This document shows, in pieces, positions 11,191 through 23,833 of a stretch of 64,000 nt of DNA (positions are counted from its first letter, which is position 1; each line of letters starts with the position of its first letter). Below the pieces are notes generated by a model. It ran no database searches. It was not told the DNA's origin and saw nothing but the letters and a program-made list of their open reading frames with translations. Both the position numbers and the translations under genes were made by a program. The stretch is from Rheum nobile. Its lineage: Eukaryota > Streptophyta > Magnoliopsida > Caryophyllales > Polygonaceae. The stretch covers positions 372,001-436,000 of the forward strand of contig WOAB01000110.1 in NCBI GenBank assembly GCA_027886185.1, given 5' to 3'.

Positions 11191-14100
11191 TTCAATACAT
11201 CGATAACGGTGAACCAGTGTATGAATGTCTGCATTGTGGGGCATTGCTATGGCATGCTGAAAGAATAAACACACAAAACTCTTCAAGCGAAGATATATGT
11301 CATATATCTTCCTTATGTTGCATGAAAGGAAAAATTGAGCTCCCATTGCTACAAGAGCCACCGCCGTTGTTGAATAAACTTTTGACAAATAAGCATCCAA
11401 AAAGCAAACAATTTTGTGAGAACATTATAGCTTACAATATGATGTTTGCTTTCACCTCTTTGGGATGAACTGTCTCACCCATCACGAAAGGTCGTGGAAC
11501 TTATTGTTACCGAATGCATGGTCAAAATTTTCACAGAATAGGGAGTTTGTTACCAGTGTCGGGCACAACTCCAAAGTTTTCCCAACTATATATATATGAT
11601 ACTGAAAACGAGGATTCAAACAGAATCAATGCGATAAGGTATGTCAATTACATATTTTTTTTTGTTACCGCTTATAGTTATATAACGTTATTCTTTAATA
11701 TTAAGATTTTACGTTGATCTTTATTTATTGCAGCTCTAGAGTCAAAAAAGTTGATGAATCGCTTGTAATTGAGTTGAGAAAGATGATAGATCAACACAAC
11801 CCCCATGCAAAAACATTTAGAATGGCCAGAGATCGTTTTAAGGATGAAGGTGTTAGAGATATGAAGTTACGACTGCTTAGCAATAGAAACACTGATGGTC
11901 GGAGATATAATCTCCCAACGAGTTCAGAGGTTGCTGCTATTATTCTTGGTGATAGTGATACAAATTATCATCCCAGGGACATTATACTTCATACAAGGTC
12001 TGGTCAGTTACAACGGATTCACGAATTACATCCTTCGTATCTTGCGCTTCAATATCCGTTGGCATTCCCTTATGGTGAGGACGGGTATCAGACTGACATT
12101 GATTTAAGTGAAAGGTGCAACACTTCTGCAAGGAAGAGGTCAAGGGTTACGTTAAAAGAATTCTGTCAGTTTCGAATTCACAAGCGTCGAGGCGAAGCCG
12201 GAATTCTGAGGTCGTCTAGAAAGTTGTTTCAGCAATTTTTGGTTGATGTTTACACAATGATTGAATCAGAAAGGTTGAACTATCATCGATTTCATCAGAA
12301 GAACATACGTGTTGATTTATATACAAATCTTGCTTCAGCAACGAGCAAGGGTCATACAGCACCGGCATCATCTAGAAAGCAAATAGTGTTGCCATCTTCA
12401 TTTATGGGTGGTCCTAAATATATGCAGCAGAACTATCAAGATGCAATGGCAATATGCAAACACCATGGTTATCCAGATCTATTCATAACATTCACATGCA
12501 ATTCAAAATTGCCTGAAATTGTAAAGTTTTGTGAAGAAAGGGGTCTACAACCAGAGGATCGACCATACATTATATGTAGAGTATTCCACATGAAATTGGA
12601 GTCCATGATCAAAGATTTCAAAGTAAACAAAATATTTGGCAAGGTTAATTCAGGTAATGTCTCTTTTACTGTCCTCATTTAAGTTATTGTTTACATGTGT
12701 ATAAAATATTTTATTTTCCCGACATGTTTATATTCTATTAAATGTATTATTTTTTGCTTTTTTAAAATGTATTAATTAAGTTGAACTTATATCTTTGACT
12801 TATGAATATTTTGCAGTTATTTACACAATTGAATTCCAAAAGCGTGGTCTGCCTCATGCACATATTTTATTATTTCTGGATAAGGAATCTAAGTTGCCAA
12901 CTACTACAGATATAGATACGGTCATTTCTGTAGAAATTCCACACCCAACTGAGGATGCTGATTTATTCAATGTCGTGAGAAATTTCATGATGCATGGTCC
13001 ATGCGGAGCTTCTAAACCATCGTCTCTTTGTATGGCTGATGGAAAGTGTAGAAAGTACTTTCCAAAAAAAATTATTGAGCAGACTTTTGTTGATGACGAT
13101 GGCTACCCTGTGTACAGAAGACGTGACGATGGTAGAACGATAGAAAAAAAGTGGAGTTCCCCTTGATAATCGGTATGTGGTTCCTTACAATGCATTTCTT
13201 CTACTAAAATACAATGCATATATAAATGTTGAATGGTGCAACCGATCGGGCTCTATCAAGTATCTGTTCAAGTACATAAACAAAGGCCATGATCGCATCA
13301 CTGTTGCAATTACAAACTCTGATGCAAACAATGTCGGTGATAATTGCATGGACGAAATAAAAAACTACTACACCGCTCGGTATGTATCTACGTGTGAAGC
13401 GGCTTGGAGGATTTTTGGCTTTGATATTCATTACAGGACTCCTGCTGTTCAACGTTTGAATTTGCATCTTCCCGGTGAGGAAAACGTTTTGTTTAATGAT
13501 GACGATCCTATTGATGCTGTCTTAAATGATCATGAAAGTGATAAATCAATGTTTCTGCAATGGATGGAGGCTAACAAAAAGTTTCCAGAAGCTAAATATT
13601 TGACTTATTCTGAATTTCCAGAGAAATTTGTTTGGGTAGCTTCAACTAGGCATTGGAAAAAACGTGTCAGGCGTGGTTCTGTTGGAAGGATTTATCACGT
13701 AGCTCCTGGTACTGGCGAGAAGTACTATCTTAGAATTTTGTTGAATCATATAAAAGGACCAACATGCTACGAAGATTTAAGGATTGTTGAAGGTTCAGTT
13801 TATAGTACATTTAAAGAAGCTTGCTATGCATTGGGGTTGTTAGATGATGACAGAGAATATGTTGACGGTATAACTGAATCAAGTTATTGGGGATCAGCAA
13901 ACTACATTAGGAGTCTATTTGTATTTCTTTTGGTGTCTGATTGTATGGCAAAACCAGAGTTTGTTTGGCAACAAACATGGAGACTTCTAGCAGATGACAT
14001 TGCCGATAAACAAAGGAAAATTCTACGAATTAATGGTATGTATTTATTTAAGGTTTTTTACTTGATCATAATATTTGATATAGTTTTTAGCAGAATATAT

Positions 14101-15808
14101 TGTACTCATCTAATTATAATGACATGTGAATTCTATTTATATGCAGATTTGCATGTTACTGATGACCAGTTACAAAACTACGCTCTTGCCGAAATTGACA
14201 AGTTATTACGACGAAATGGTAGTAGTTTGAGTCACTATAAAACCATGCCTTCTGTAGTTTCAAGCCTCATATCTGAAGGTTTCAACAAGCTTATACAAGA
14301 TGAACATCGTTATGATAAATCATGTCTAGCCGATGAACATTCACAATTACTCTCTAGATTTACAGGAGCAAAAAAGGGTGTACGATGAGATCATGAATGA
14401 TGTTTTATCAAATAACGGGAGTGTCTTCTTTTTATATGGTTATGGTGGTACAGGCAAAACGTATATATGGAGGGCACTTTCGGCGGCTATAAGGTCAAAA
14501 GGTGAAATAGTGTTTACCGTTGCTTCAAGTGGAAATGCAGCTCTCCTAATACCCGGCGGCAGAACTGCTCATTCGAGGTTTAAAATACCTTTGCAAGTTA
14601 ATGAGGATTCAACGTGTCATATATGTTCAGGTACGGAACTTTCTGAGTTGATATGTGCCGCCAAACTTATTATCCGGGATGAAGCAGTCATGACGAATAG
14701 GTACTGTTTTGAAGCTTTAGACAGGACGTTACGAGATATTTTACGAGCTACAAATCCTCTTAGTTTAGAACAGCCTTTTGGAGGAAAAGTCGTAGTATTT
14801 GGTGGAGACTTTAGGCAAATCCTACCCGTTATCTCAAAAGGGAGTAGGCAAGATGTTGTTTTTGCTACAATTAATTCCTCTTATTTGTGGGATCATTGCA
14901 AAGTTCTTACACTGACAAGGAACATGAGGATTCAACAAGGTACATCTGAATCTCAGATCCAAGAGACAAAAGAATTTTCTGAATGGATATTAAGCATAAA
15001 AGATGGGACTGCAGGTGTTGATAATGATGGAGAAGCGCAAATAGAAATCCCCGATGAACTATTGGTCAAGGATTATGACTTAGATCTGATTCCAGCAGTT
15101 GTTAAATCTGTTTATCCCTCTCTAATGAAAGGTCAGTTGTCTCCTGCATACTTTGAAGAACGAGCAATTCTTGCTCCAACACATGAAGAGGTAGATAAAG
15201 TTAATGAGTATATATTGTCTTCATTGCATGGTGATGAAAATATATATCTCAGCTCGGATAGTTTGTGCAAGGCAGGTTTTGTTAAAGACAGTGACGCGAG
15301 TATTTATACGTCTGGTTTTTTGAACAGTCTGAGATGTTCTGGTCTGCCAAATCATGTCCTCAAACTGAAGGTCGGGGTGCCTATTATGCTGCTTCGAAAT
15401 ATTGATCAATCTTTAGGCTTATGTAATGGGACGAGACTGATAACCACGCAACTTGACAGTCGTGTTATACAAGGGAGAATTATCTCAGGCAACAATATCG
15501 GACATACGGTGTTGATTCCTCGCATGATAATGTCACCATCAGACACTTCATTCCCTTTCAAGTTTCAACGAAGACAACTTCCCTTGAGTGTATGTTTTGC
15601 TATGACCATAAACAAAAGCCAAGGCCAATCTCTTGCAAATGTTGGTTTGTATCTTCCACGCCCTGCTTTCAGTCATGGTCAGTTTTATGTTGCATCGTCA
15701 AGGGTAACTAGCAAGAAAGGTTTGAAAATATTGATTTGCGACAAAGACAAGAAGAGGTATAATACTACAACCAATGTAGTATACAAGGAAATTTTTAATA
15801 ATTTGTAG
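11191..15808 (+). pseudogene. Helitron Rep-helicase (RepHel), degenerate
   Basis: The exons read 11191-11638, 11734-12653, 12817-14035 and 14146-15808. The first holds a CLHCGALLWHAER zinc-binding motif and RIGSLLP. The second has YPLAFPYGEDGY and FITFTCN. The HUH nuclease motif, PHAHILLF, lies at 12852-12875. The catalytic tyrosine motif YLFKYINKG has tyrosines at 13261 and 13273. The last exon is a PIF1-type helicase with Walker A GYGGTGKT at 14438-14461, IIRDEAVMT, GGDFRQILPV, LTRNMR and the C-terminal INKSQGQSL. Three lesions break it: TGA at 11466-11468 inside FTSLG*TVSP, a frameshift in the A-run at 13143-13150, and a frameshift near 14345-14375. This enzyme family nicks and unwinds one strand for rolling-circle-like transposition. 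All active-site residues remain, so inactivation is recent. Confidence 0.93.
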
Positions 15809-16138
15809 TCATTTTGAACATCGTTCCACATTTAATGTTTTTTGTTTCATTTTCATGTGTTATATGATCATGTTTAGTATTTTTGCTGCTTTTAGTAGTA
15901 TTGATGTAAGTGGTGTGGCTATATCTATTTAAAACACTAATTAGCCAATTTTATTATTAATAAAGTTATGAAGAGTGCCGTCTCTCTTTATATAATTAGT
16001 CTTTCGTATATCTTGAATATGTTTTAATGTTCGGTTACTCATTTTTTATTCAAATAACTAATAAAAAAAAATCCAACCAATGACTCATCCATAATTTAAT
16101 AAATATCTTTATTACAAATGAAAAAAAAATAAACAAAT
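15809..16138. other. 3' untranslated/subterminal part of the Helitron
   Basis: AT-rich sequence lies between the helicase stop and the terminal hairpin. No further gene is seen. Confidence 0.5.
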
Positions 16139-16166
16139 CTCGTGCAAGGCACGGGTATTACACTAG
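16139..16166 (+). other. Helitron 3' terminus (hairpin plus CTAG)
   Basis: CTCGTGC pairs with GCACGGG across an AAG loop (one wobble pair), followed by TATTACACTAG and a host T at 16167. This is the termination signal of Helitron transposition. The matching minus-strand copy at 46158-46185 has a perfect 7-bp stem. Confidence 0.93.
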
Positions 16167-17616
16167 TTTTTTTCTAAGTAATTAAGGATATTCTTTCATA
16201 ATAGACTAGATTCACAGAAAACAACTGTAGACAAAAAATAAGATCCATTTGATAAGATATAGCCCGTACTCCGTAGGCACATATATATTTTTGATAAAAT
16301 TATGATACGGAGAAGAAAAATTAAGTAAAAAATCTTTATGAGTTTGACCAATTATAAAATGTTTTATCAAACCAAAATTATTGTCATTCTTATCCAAGTA
16401 AAATTACAATCGAGTTGAATGTAATAATTCTGCCCAATAATTCTGCCTAATCTCAGATAAATTTATTGAAAAGTTAAATAATTTTAACAAGAGTCTAAAA
16501 TATTTCTAGAAGAAAGGAGTTATATATAATGAGGTTCATACCTTTTAGAAGAAAAATATAGTTAAACAAAAATAGATTGTGGTTGTAGCACATATTGACA
16601 TATACAAAAGTAAATATTATACTATAAGATGATAGTTGAATAATATAAAATTATAAGTAGAAGTTAGTATATTGATAACACATTAATACTGAATACATTA
16701 GCAATTCTAACTTTTACTTTTTTTATAAGAAAATACATAATAATCTATAATAAAAAATATCTGCTAGGACACCGTATAATTGATAAATTTATTAATAGTG
16801 AGAAAATTTGATAAGGGTAAAAAATTTACGAATAGTAAAAATATCAATTGTATTTGTATAATTGATATTGTTATTAATAGTTTATTTTATTTCAACTTCA
16901 CTGAACTCGAGTTCAAGAGTAATGTCATCTAAAAAAAGTTCTATAGTAATTAATAGAATAATATTTTTAGTTTAATTAAAAAAATTATATTAAAAATATT
17001 TTATAATCCTAACTCGTGCATAACAAATACACTATACTAGTTTGGTACTACGAGGAAATATCATTTTTAGATAACAAATCTTTTGGTGATGATAATTTCA
17101 CATAGATAAATTTGCTCCGAGCATTTTTTATTAGTTAAAGTAAGACATTTCACTACCCCACGAATCATAAGGATCATAAGGTAAGTTGCAAGGAAATTTC
17201 ATTCGTAAATAAAAACTTTTTTATTTAGCTGATAAATATAACACCCCATAACCAATAGATTAACTTTTATAAACCCGATACAATGCACGTGAAACTAACT
17301 TATCACTGATTTTGACCCGAAATATATTAAAAGACATTATCTTTTTTGCCTGTTTTGAAAAAAAAATCATCCAATATGTCATTACGATACAGTCTATATC
17401 CAAGTAATTAGTCCGGCCTTATCCTTTCATTCTTCTCTTTCTCCTTTACTCACATCTATTAGTCCATGACTATGAACAATCATAAATTACAAAAAGTATG
17501 ATATAATTTGTTTCATTATTCTTTGGTATCACTCATTTAGGGTTTCTCATCCCCACTAAAAAGAAGCAAGAAAAAAGTCATTAATTTAAACAAGCATAAT
17601 TGTGTGCTAACTTAAC
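16167..17616. other. AT-rich spacer with one small element
   Basis: No gene is seen. A candidate mini-Helitron lies at 16744-17040; the rest is AT-rich with no recognisable structure. Confidence 0.4.
16744..17040 (+). mobile_element. Candidate small non-autonomous Helitron, decayed
   Basis: The left end is an A followed by TCTATAATAAAAAATATCTGC. The right end is CTCGTGCATAACA, then ACTATACTAG at 17031-17040 and a T. The right end resembles the 16166 terminus but the second arm of the hairpin has decayed. The A and T flanks fit a Helitron insertion, but neither boundary is proven. Confidence 0.35.
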
Positions 17617-17690
17617 TAGGGCTATTCATTACCGGATAGCCGATCTGATCCGGCTTATCAGATCGGATATCCTCAAATAAAAAATTTTAA
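17617..17690. mobile_element. hAT-like element end with palindrome
   Basis: TAGGGCTATTCATTACCGG resembles hAT termini of plants. It runs into an imperfect palindrome at 17634-17672 (GGATAGCCGATCTGAT facing ATCAGATCGGATATCC). No matching opposite end or target duplication was found. Confidence 0.35.
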
Positions 17691-18531
17691 ATCGCTATCC
17701 GTATCTGGAAATCTCGAATATCCTAAATATCCAATCTATATATAAATTAATATAAAAAATATTTTATTTAAAAAATATTATCATAAATTTATAATTCATC
17801 AACTATATTTGCTACATGTTCAACATATAAATTCAAACAAAATACTTAGTAGTTTAATCAATATACAATTTCAAACAAACCATCGAAAAACTATAAAAAA
17901 AAACTTTCAAAGTCCACTAATTCGAGTTCAAAACATAATATTTAAATGTCTAAACTTCAATACTTTCATCCCTAATGAAAATATTAATGTTTACACATTT
18001 ATAAAAATGGTAAAACCTTTGGCTAAGTATATTAATGTTTACACATATTTACAACTATATATCTAGTGAAATTTGACTAAGTAAATGGAACATTAAAGAG
18101 TGCAATGACGTGATGTGTATACATATTAACATATATTTATACAACAAGATTTTATACACGACACGCAAAAAGTTAATGAGGCAACGAAGTCCAGAAGCAT
18201 GATGGCCCCAAGAGGAATTACATGATGATTTGTTTTTTCTCGTTATATTAATTTTCTTAGGGAGATTCCGATGAGTACCCCTGAGTTTAGGTGTATTTCG
18301 GTCCAAGTCTATAATCGTGTTTTTCGCTATCAAATTAGTAGGATTTGACTCTTAAAACAATCATATTCATACCCAAACCGTCTCGATTTGCATTTTCGAT
18401 CTTTTGAATTCAAATCGAGATGGATCAGGTATAGATTTGCTTGAGTGAATTTGTTTATAGATCAAACTTAATTTTATTTGATTGACGTGTTAATTGAACT
18501 TGTGCTAAAATTAATTATCTTGAGTAGGAAT
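17691..18531. other. Spacer, no gene recognised
   Basis: AT-rich. A 10-bp inverted repeat, TCTCGATTTG at 18381-18390 and CAAATCGAGA at 18411-18420, is perfect. I see no coding region. Confidence 0.4.
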
Positions 18532-18708
18532 ATGGACAAATTTGTTGTGCGGAGAAGGAGTTTGTCGGTTTCAAGTGTTGAGTCTCCGACTATTCATAAT
18601 GAATCTGAAAATGTTGATATATGGAGATCGATGTTAGTATATCAAGAAAAAAGAGTTCAAAGTGAGAATGTATATGATATGGATATTATTTATATCTACT
18701 TTATTTAA
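18532..18708 (+). pseudogene. Possible N-terminus of a zinc-finger hAT transposase
   Basis: An ATG at 18532 starts MDKFVVRRRSLSVSS, then VESPTIHNESENVDIWR, and the frame ends at 18708. The basic, Ser-rich beginning resembles the N-terminus of plant TTF-type (zinc-finger MYM-like) hAT proteins, but only loosely, and no zinc-finger cysteines follow. It could be chance. It lies about 0.9 kb downstream of the hAT-like end at 17617. Confidence 0.22.
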
Positions 18709-19161
18709 TATTAATAATAACATAATAAATTGTGCCACTTCTTTTGAAATTCTCTGGCTCCGTCAGAACACCCATGTCTTGACCAAGTCAGTAGAGTAAT
18801 TTCAAAAAGTTAGTCCAATATAATCCTCTTGACGGTATAAAATGGACTCGCTTATGGTGAAAGAACCTCCCTTTTAAACGGGTCACACAATATTCATTCT
18901 GGATGTAGATGTGATCTGACCAATCGAACCAAATTAAAGACACAAAAAAGAGTTTGTCCAATTTTGGCAAACTTTTCTTCACACGAGAAAATAAGTTTGA
19001 TTGATATGTGACTAATCAACGATATATATGTACGTGACAAATAAGTTATTATTGAACATTTTCTTATTGATATACTAGACAAAGCACAAAACCATATTCT
19101 ATATATCAATACAAACATTATATATAATCTATGATAAATGATCAATAAATATTATGGATCA
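18709..19161. other. Region downstream of the oxygenase gene
   Basis: It contains the 3' untranslated region of the minus-strand oxygenase gene. No polyadenylation signal stands out and no other gene is seen. Confidence 0.4.
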
Positions 19162-22100
19162 TCATCTTGGGGACTTGAGGGATTCGACTTGAGCTTTGCC
19201 TTGAGGTCCTTGCATCCTTATGAAGAGCCTATACTCGTTGAACGTCATGGGCTCGTACAAGGCTGGACTCACCGTCGTCACAAGCTCCTTAGCCGGCTTC
19301 ATCGGTATGTCACCCCTCGGATTGTAGAAGAAGGCTAATGACATTCGTTCTTTGTTAGGGTTCACTATCACTCTGTGCTCCACACTCTTGTATATCGCAT
19401 TACTCACCACCTGCAGAATTGAAAAATCAAGTGTAAACTCACTAAAAATAATCTCAACTTTTATTAGTAGATAAAAAGTAATTCCAACTTTTAATTTAAC
19501 TAATCATAATCCCAACTTTTAGCCCATGACCAAAAAAAAAAAAAACACCAAATGATATTTTCGGTTGAGATTCCGACTAAATCGATGATGTGTACTCGAA
19601 GTTTCTTCGTAGTTGGACGTGGTTGAGATCTTCTTTGTACAAGATCTCTTATTAAGTGTCATGTTGTTATCGAATTAGTCGAAATTGGGATACTTTTGGT
19701 TGAATTGTAAATTTGGATTATTTTTGGTAATTTTTCCTTATATTTATCACAATTTCTTACCTTGAAAATGTGCGCTCAATTATCAGATAATATCGCCTGA
19801 CTTTTCACTAATAATATTACTATTGGATCATGGAGGATAGGGTTAGACAACGAAATGATCGAAAACGACTTTTATTTTCTATGAGATGGGATAAATACAT
19901 AAAAAAAACTATTTGTATTTCACCCGATCTATAAATTTGCATTTGTCTGTTATGAGTAAGAACCATTATAATCCTTTTGTCAAATTAGATTAAATGTATA
20001 ATTCACTAGATCTTTTTAATGAACGGAAACTTTGAATAAAAAAAGCACATATATGTCCAATATCAATTTTCACATGGACTTAATACTTCAAATATATGGA
20101 GGAAGTTATTGATCAAATTCGCGCGGTTAGGGATAATTACGTACAAAGTCAGTTTTAAAATACAGTTAGTAATTGATCGATAAAATTGGGGTCATGTCAC
20201 TATAACCGTGAAGTTAAATCTTCCACCTGACCCACCCGTCACCCACGAAACTTTTCGCCCACATCCATCCATCCACCATCCAACGGGTGGATCGGGTCAT
20301 CTGCATAACATTCTTATTAATATTTTGTAATTATTTAAATGTAATAAAATACATGATTAAGTGCAAAATTTGATGCATGTTAATATAAAATATTCAATTT
20401 TTAAAGATTAGAAAATTATATTAAATTCATACATTTTATTAAAATAGAATTGCAATCGTCATCGATTGAATGGATGAGTGAGTGAAGTGTGAGTGATGGA
20501 TAGGATGATGGGTGAGATTTACATCACTCACCCGTCATCCGTTTCATCCGACCCACCAACCATCTATCACCGATTTACTTTGGTTGATCATCTATATATT
20601 TGGGTCGGATTTTCGGATGGGTCGGTCACCCACGGGTGATTTCCAGACCTAAGTTGCACAACGTGAAAAGACATTTATTGGGCACGTTTGAAACATGCAG
20701 CAGGACCAGTAAGAAAGGTTGAATAATTGGCCAATTCAACAAAGACATCAAAGTGAAACCAAGGTTTCCCCACCACTCCATATACAGCAAAACACACTTT
20801 GTCCACACTCGTGAATTATTATCATTATTTGGAAAATGATAACGTGAGAATGGACGTTATGTTAGAAGTGAAATCATTGTATATATAAATAAAGATTTAT
20901 GTATGCAAAAATCTATGTGTTTTAGAAATCCATAGACATACACGAAAAAACTTGTATACTTTTAATAGATTATAAATTTTTGTCTATATGTGCATACATT
21001 ATAATATGTGTGTGACTGTATAATGTATAAATTTTTGTTATATGTGTATGAGTTTTACAAGTGCTAAGGTTTTACATGTATATGCATGATATTGCATGTA
21101 TGTGTATCGTGCTCATTTCTTATATGTTCGTCCATTCTCACGGAATCCAACCCCTTATTATTATTAGTATTATTGTTAGAAGGCGGATCGGGTGAGAAAG
21201 GGCACCAGGTAGGAAATAAGAATCGATATGGGCCATTTAATCCAAAAGACCAAAGACCCATGTTGAAAAAGAAAAAAAAGAACGAAATACTGGAAGGCGC
21301 GTGTGCATAATTTTATATATTCTATTGAACATATATATAACACAAAAGTTATGCACATGTGGACTCAGTTTCATGCACATACATGCACAAATCTATGCAT
21401 TTTGAAACTCATCCACATAAAGACAAATGGTCATTTAGGTGCGAACATGTGAATGAGCACGTACAAGCACATATTTATGCACATATTGACACATACTTTG
21501 TGCACATCGTAGAAAGTGTATAAATTTTTGTCTATATGTGCATGAATTTTCACTTACACAAAGTCACGCACACAATCAAATATTTATGCACATCTGGAAA
21601 GTGCATAAGTTTTCTTTTCCGTATGTGCATGAGTTTTCACTTACACAAAGTCACACATACGGTCAAAATTAACCTATGCACATACAAGAACAACTTGTGC
21701 ACATTGGTAAAAGTGCATAAGTTTTTGCTTGTATGTGCATGAGTTTTTACTTATACAAAGTCATGCATAAAGTAACAAATCTATGCACATACAAGCAACA
21801 GATGTGTGCACATTTTAGAAAGTTCACAAAATTTTGCTTAACTTGTATGTGCATGAGTTTCCACTTATACAAAATCACATTCATTTTTATTTTCATAAAC
21901 TATGTAAGTAGAAACCCATGCACAACCAGTACAATTTACATGCACAATACAAGCAAAAAGTTAGGCACTTCAAAAGTTATATACATACAACTCAAAACCC
22001 ATGAACATTTCCCCCCGGAAAAATAACGCACAACAGTACAATTTAAATGCACAAGTCAATATATTTGCACACACATGCAAAAACTTGTGCACATTTCAAC

Positions 22101-23636
22101 TCAGAGTGAGCGCACATTCTTTTATCGTACTTAAAAAAAAAAATCGTGCAGAATTTTATTCACACATTTCACCTTAGAGGACAATCGTATGTGATACTTT
22201 CTCTTATTGTTATTGTTATATATATTTATAGAGAGAGAAGTTAGGAGAAGAAAAAATCAATGCAATTAAGTACGTACCTGGACTTGGTCACCAATGTTGA
22301 TAATGAAAGCATGCGGGGTGGGTTTGACAGTGACCCATTTTCCATCCTTTCGGACCTGGAGCCCCGCAACATCTAGATCCGGTAGCAAAACGGTTATGCC
22401 ACTCGGGTCAGAGTGTGAAGAGAGGCCTAGGGTAAGATCCGGTTGAGGGCATTTTGGGTAATAATTGGCCCTTAGACATGCCCCAATTTCTTGGCCTCCA
22501 AACGTGTTTTGAAGAGTGTGTTCATCTAATCCAAGATTCTTGGAGAGCATCTTCATCATCCTCTCACTTAGCTTCACTAACTCTTCTAGGTATTCCTCCA
22601 CCACCTCCCTGAAATTTAATAATTTAATTCTCAATCACTCCCAAATCTCACCAATTAAAACACTAGCATATCCAATATTTATCCATCAATAAAAGGTTAT
22701 GATAGTTTAGCGAGAAGCACATAAGTACCCCTAAGAGCGAACAAGTTAGAGGATCATTAAAAATATTAATCCTAGTTAGTGTGTACGTTTAGCTTAAAAG
22801 GATGCTTAACTTTTTTGGTACTTATATTAGTTTCTTACCATTTTTTATGTAATAGGTTATAGGTGCTATAAGAAAATGAATTATTGTAGCTTTTTAGGGG
22901 TGGTCACTTTTCTAGTTCACCTGCATACATAAAAATCCAAACTTTTACTGCTACAACTTTTGTAAACCTTAAATGTTTCACATAAAAGTACAACTTGTCG
23001 TTCACATTTGTGTGTTTTTTTTAACCCTTCACCTGGACAAACTAGTACCAATAGCTAGTAACATGAATATCTTATCATGTTTCACTAAATCAATCCAAAC
23101 AGGACTATTTTAAAACCCAAAAAAACAAATTTAAAATGTACAAACCTGTGATAAGAAGGCTGAGCTGGCCATTTGCAATGATCCCTAATAGAAGGAGGGA
23201 GAAAATGGAGGAAAAAGTAATCACTCCAATCAAGAATTGCTCCCTTTTCCACTCCCAATCTACTCCCATACCCTTCATAAGTATTTGGAGAGTTTGAGTA
23301 TTTCTGCTTCGCTTCCATGGGGAGGTGGAAAAACGCCCTCCAAACCTCGTGGGCCCGGTCCATCAGGACCGGGTCCACCCCGTGGTTTATGACCTGGAAA
23401 AACCCCCACTCCGTGCATGCCACACGGATCTTCTCGAGCATTTCGGACTCGGGTTGCTCCGTCCCGAGGTCGATCAAGGGTATGTTGACCTCGTCGTTGA
23501 CTGACGAGGACGAGAATGGGGAAACGGGTCGGTCTGACTCGGGTTTGATGTAACGCTCGGGTATGGTTTGGAGGCCGGATTCGGATAAGGACTGGACCCT
23601 GACGACCGGTTCGGGCCAAACCGTGCAAGGATTCAT
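19162..23636 (-). CDS. JOX: Jasmonate-induced 2-oxoglutarate/Fe(II) oxygenase (three exons)
   Basis: The exons are 23146-23636, 22278-22608 and 19162-19410, all with GT-AG introns, joining without a shift into 356 residues. The N-terminal DIOX_N domain (about residues 50-160) has WPEPVVRVQSLSESG, ACTEWGFFQVINHGV and SNSPNTYEGYGSRLGVEKG. The 2OG-Fe(II) core has H229-x-D231 in SSHSDPSG, H286 in SVEHRVIV, and R296-M-S298 binding 2-oxoglutarate. The C-terminus ends MQGPQGKAQVES. These signatures and the length match the JOX clade, which hydroxylates jasmonic acid to 12-hydroxy-jasmonate and lowers defence signalling; it acts in the cytosol. The ATG at 23636 starts MNPCTVWPEP, the usual distance before the WPEP motif. 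Intron 1 is 537 bp. Intron 2 is 2867 bp and full of repeats. A related flavonoid-type oxygenase is the less likely alternative. Confidence 0.93.
20222..20652. mobile_element. hAT-like MITE remnant in intron 2
   Basis: The right end, CCCACGGGTGATTTCCAGACCTA, has the style of a hAT terminus. The interior alternates CACCCGTCACCCACGAAAC and GATGAGTGAGTGAAGTGTGA with their complements, and it starts with CACCCGTCACCC near 20235. The left terminus and target duplication cannot be found, so the element is probably truncated. Confidence 0.4.
21340..22110. repeat. Degenerate tandem repeat rich in TGCACA, inside JOX intron 2
   Basis: A unit of roughly 100 bp is repeated several times. It includes GTGCATAAGTTTTTGCTT, TATGTGCATGAGTTTTCACTT and ACACAAAGTCACGCA, followed by CTATGCACATACAAG. 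Units diverge by 10-30 percent. No coding function is seen. Confidence 0.8.
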
Positions 23637-23747
23637 TGACCTAGCTAGCTTTTCTTGGTTTAAATTTTGACTTGAATCGTTTTTTTTTTTTTGGTGGTTG
23701 GGTATTCGATCGATATGAGGTTATATAGAGTTTTGGATGTGGGGTTC

Positions 23748-23755
23748 TATTTATA
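23748..23755 (-). promoter_or_regulatory. TATA box of the JOX gene
   Basis: TATAAATA on the minus strand lies 112 bases upstream of the start codon, a plausible distance for a plant gene with a short 5' untranslated region. A weaker TATATAA lies at about 23721-23727. Confidence 0.6.
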
Positions 23756-23827
23756 AGGAGTTTTGGATGATAAATATACGAAAAGAAAAGGGAAAACGAG
23801 AAGATTTTCGATCATTTGTTTTTTAGG

Positions 23828-23833
23828 CACGTG
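23828..23833 (-). promoter_or_regulatory. G-box (CACGTG) upstream of JOX
   Basis: A palindromic CACGTG lies about 75 bases upstream of the TATA box. G-boxes are bound by MYC2-type factors, which drive jasmonate-responsive genes including JOX genes in Arabidopsis. Binding here is an inference from the motif and its position. Confidence 0.5.

Larger units (their letters stand above)
1453..16166 (+). mobile_element. Large plus-strand Helitron with decayed Rep-helicase gene (left end tentative)
   Basis: The right end is firm: a hairpin at 16139-16155 followed by CTAG at 16163-16166 and a host T, the canonical Helitron 3' terminus. The left end is proposed at 1453, where TC follows an A and runs into TCTATATATATATTAAAC, the style of plant Helitron 5' ends, but other starts are possible. 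The internal order is leader with GA tracts and GGGCC motifs, small repeated exons from 8523, then the Rep-helicase frames to 15808. A solo LTR (5194-7718) is a later insertion. The minus-strand Helitron at 46158-54920 has the same order of parts, which supports treating the whole stretch as one element. It was once autonomous but is now mutated. Confidence 0.6.

Noticed and set aside
15221..15409. Antisense frame in the helicase exon
   Set aside because: Shadow of the helicase coding frame.
23275..23628. Frames on both strands over JOX exon 1
   Set aside because: Shadows of a GC-rich true exon.
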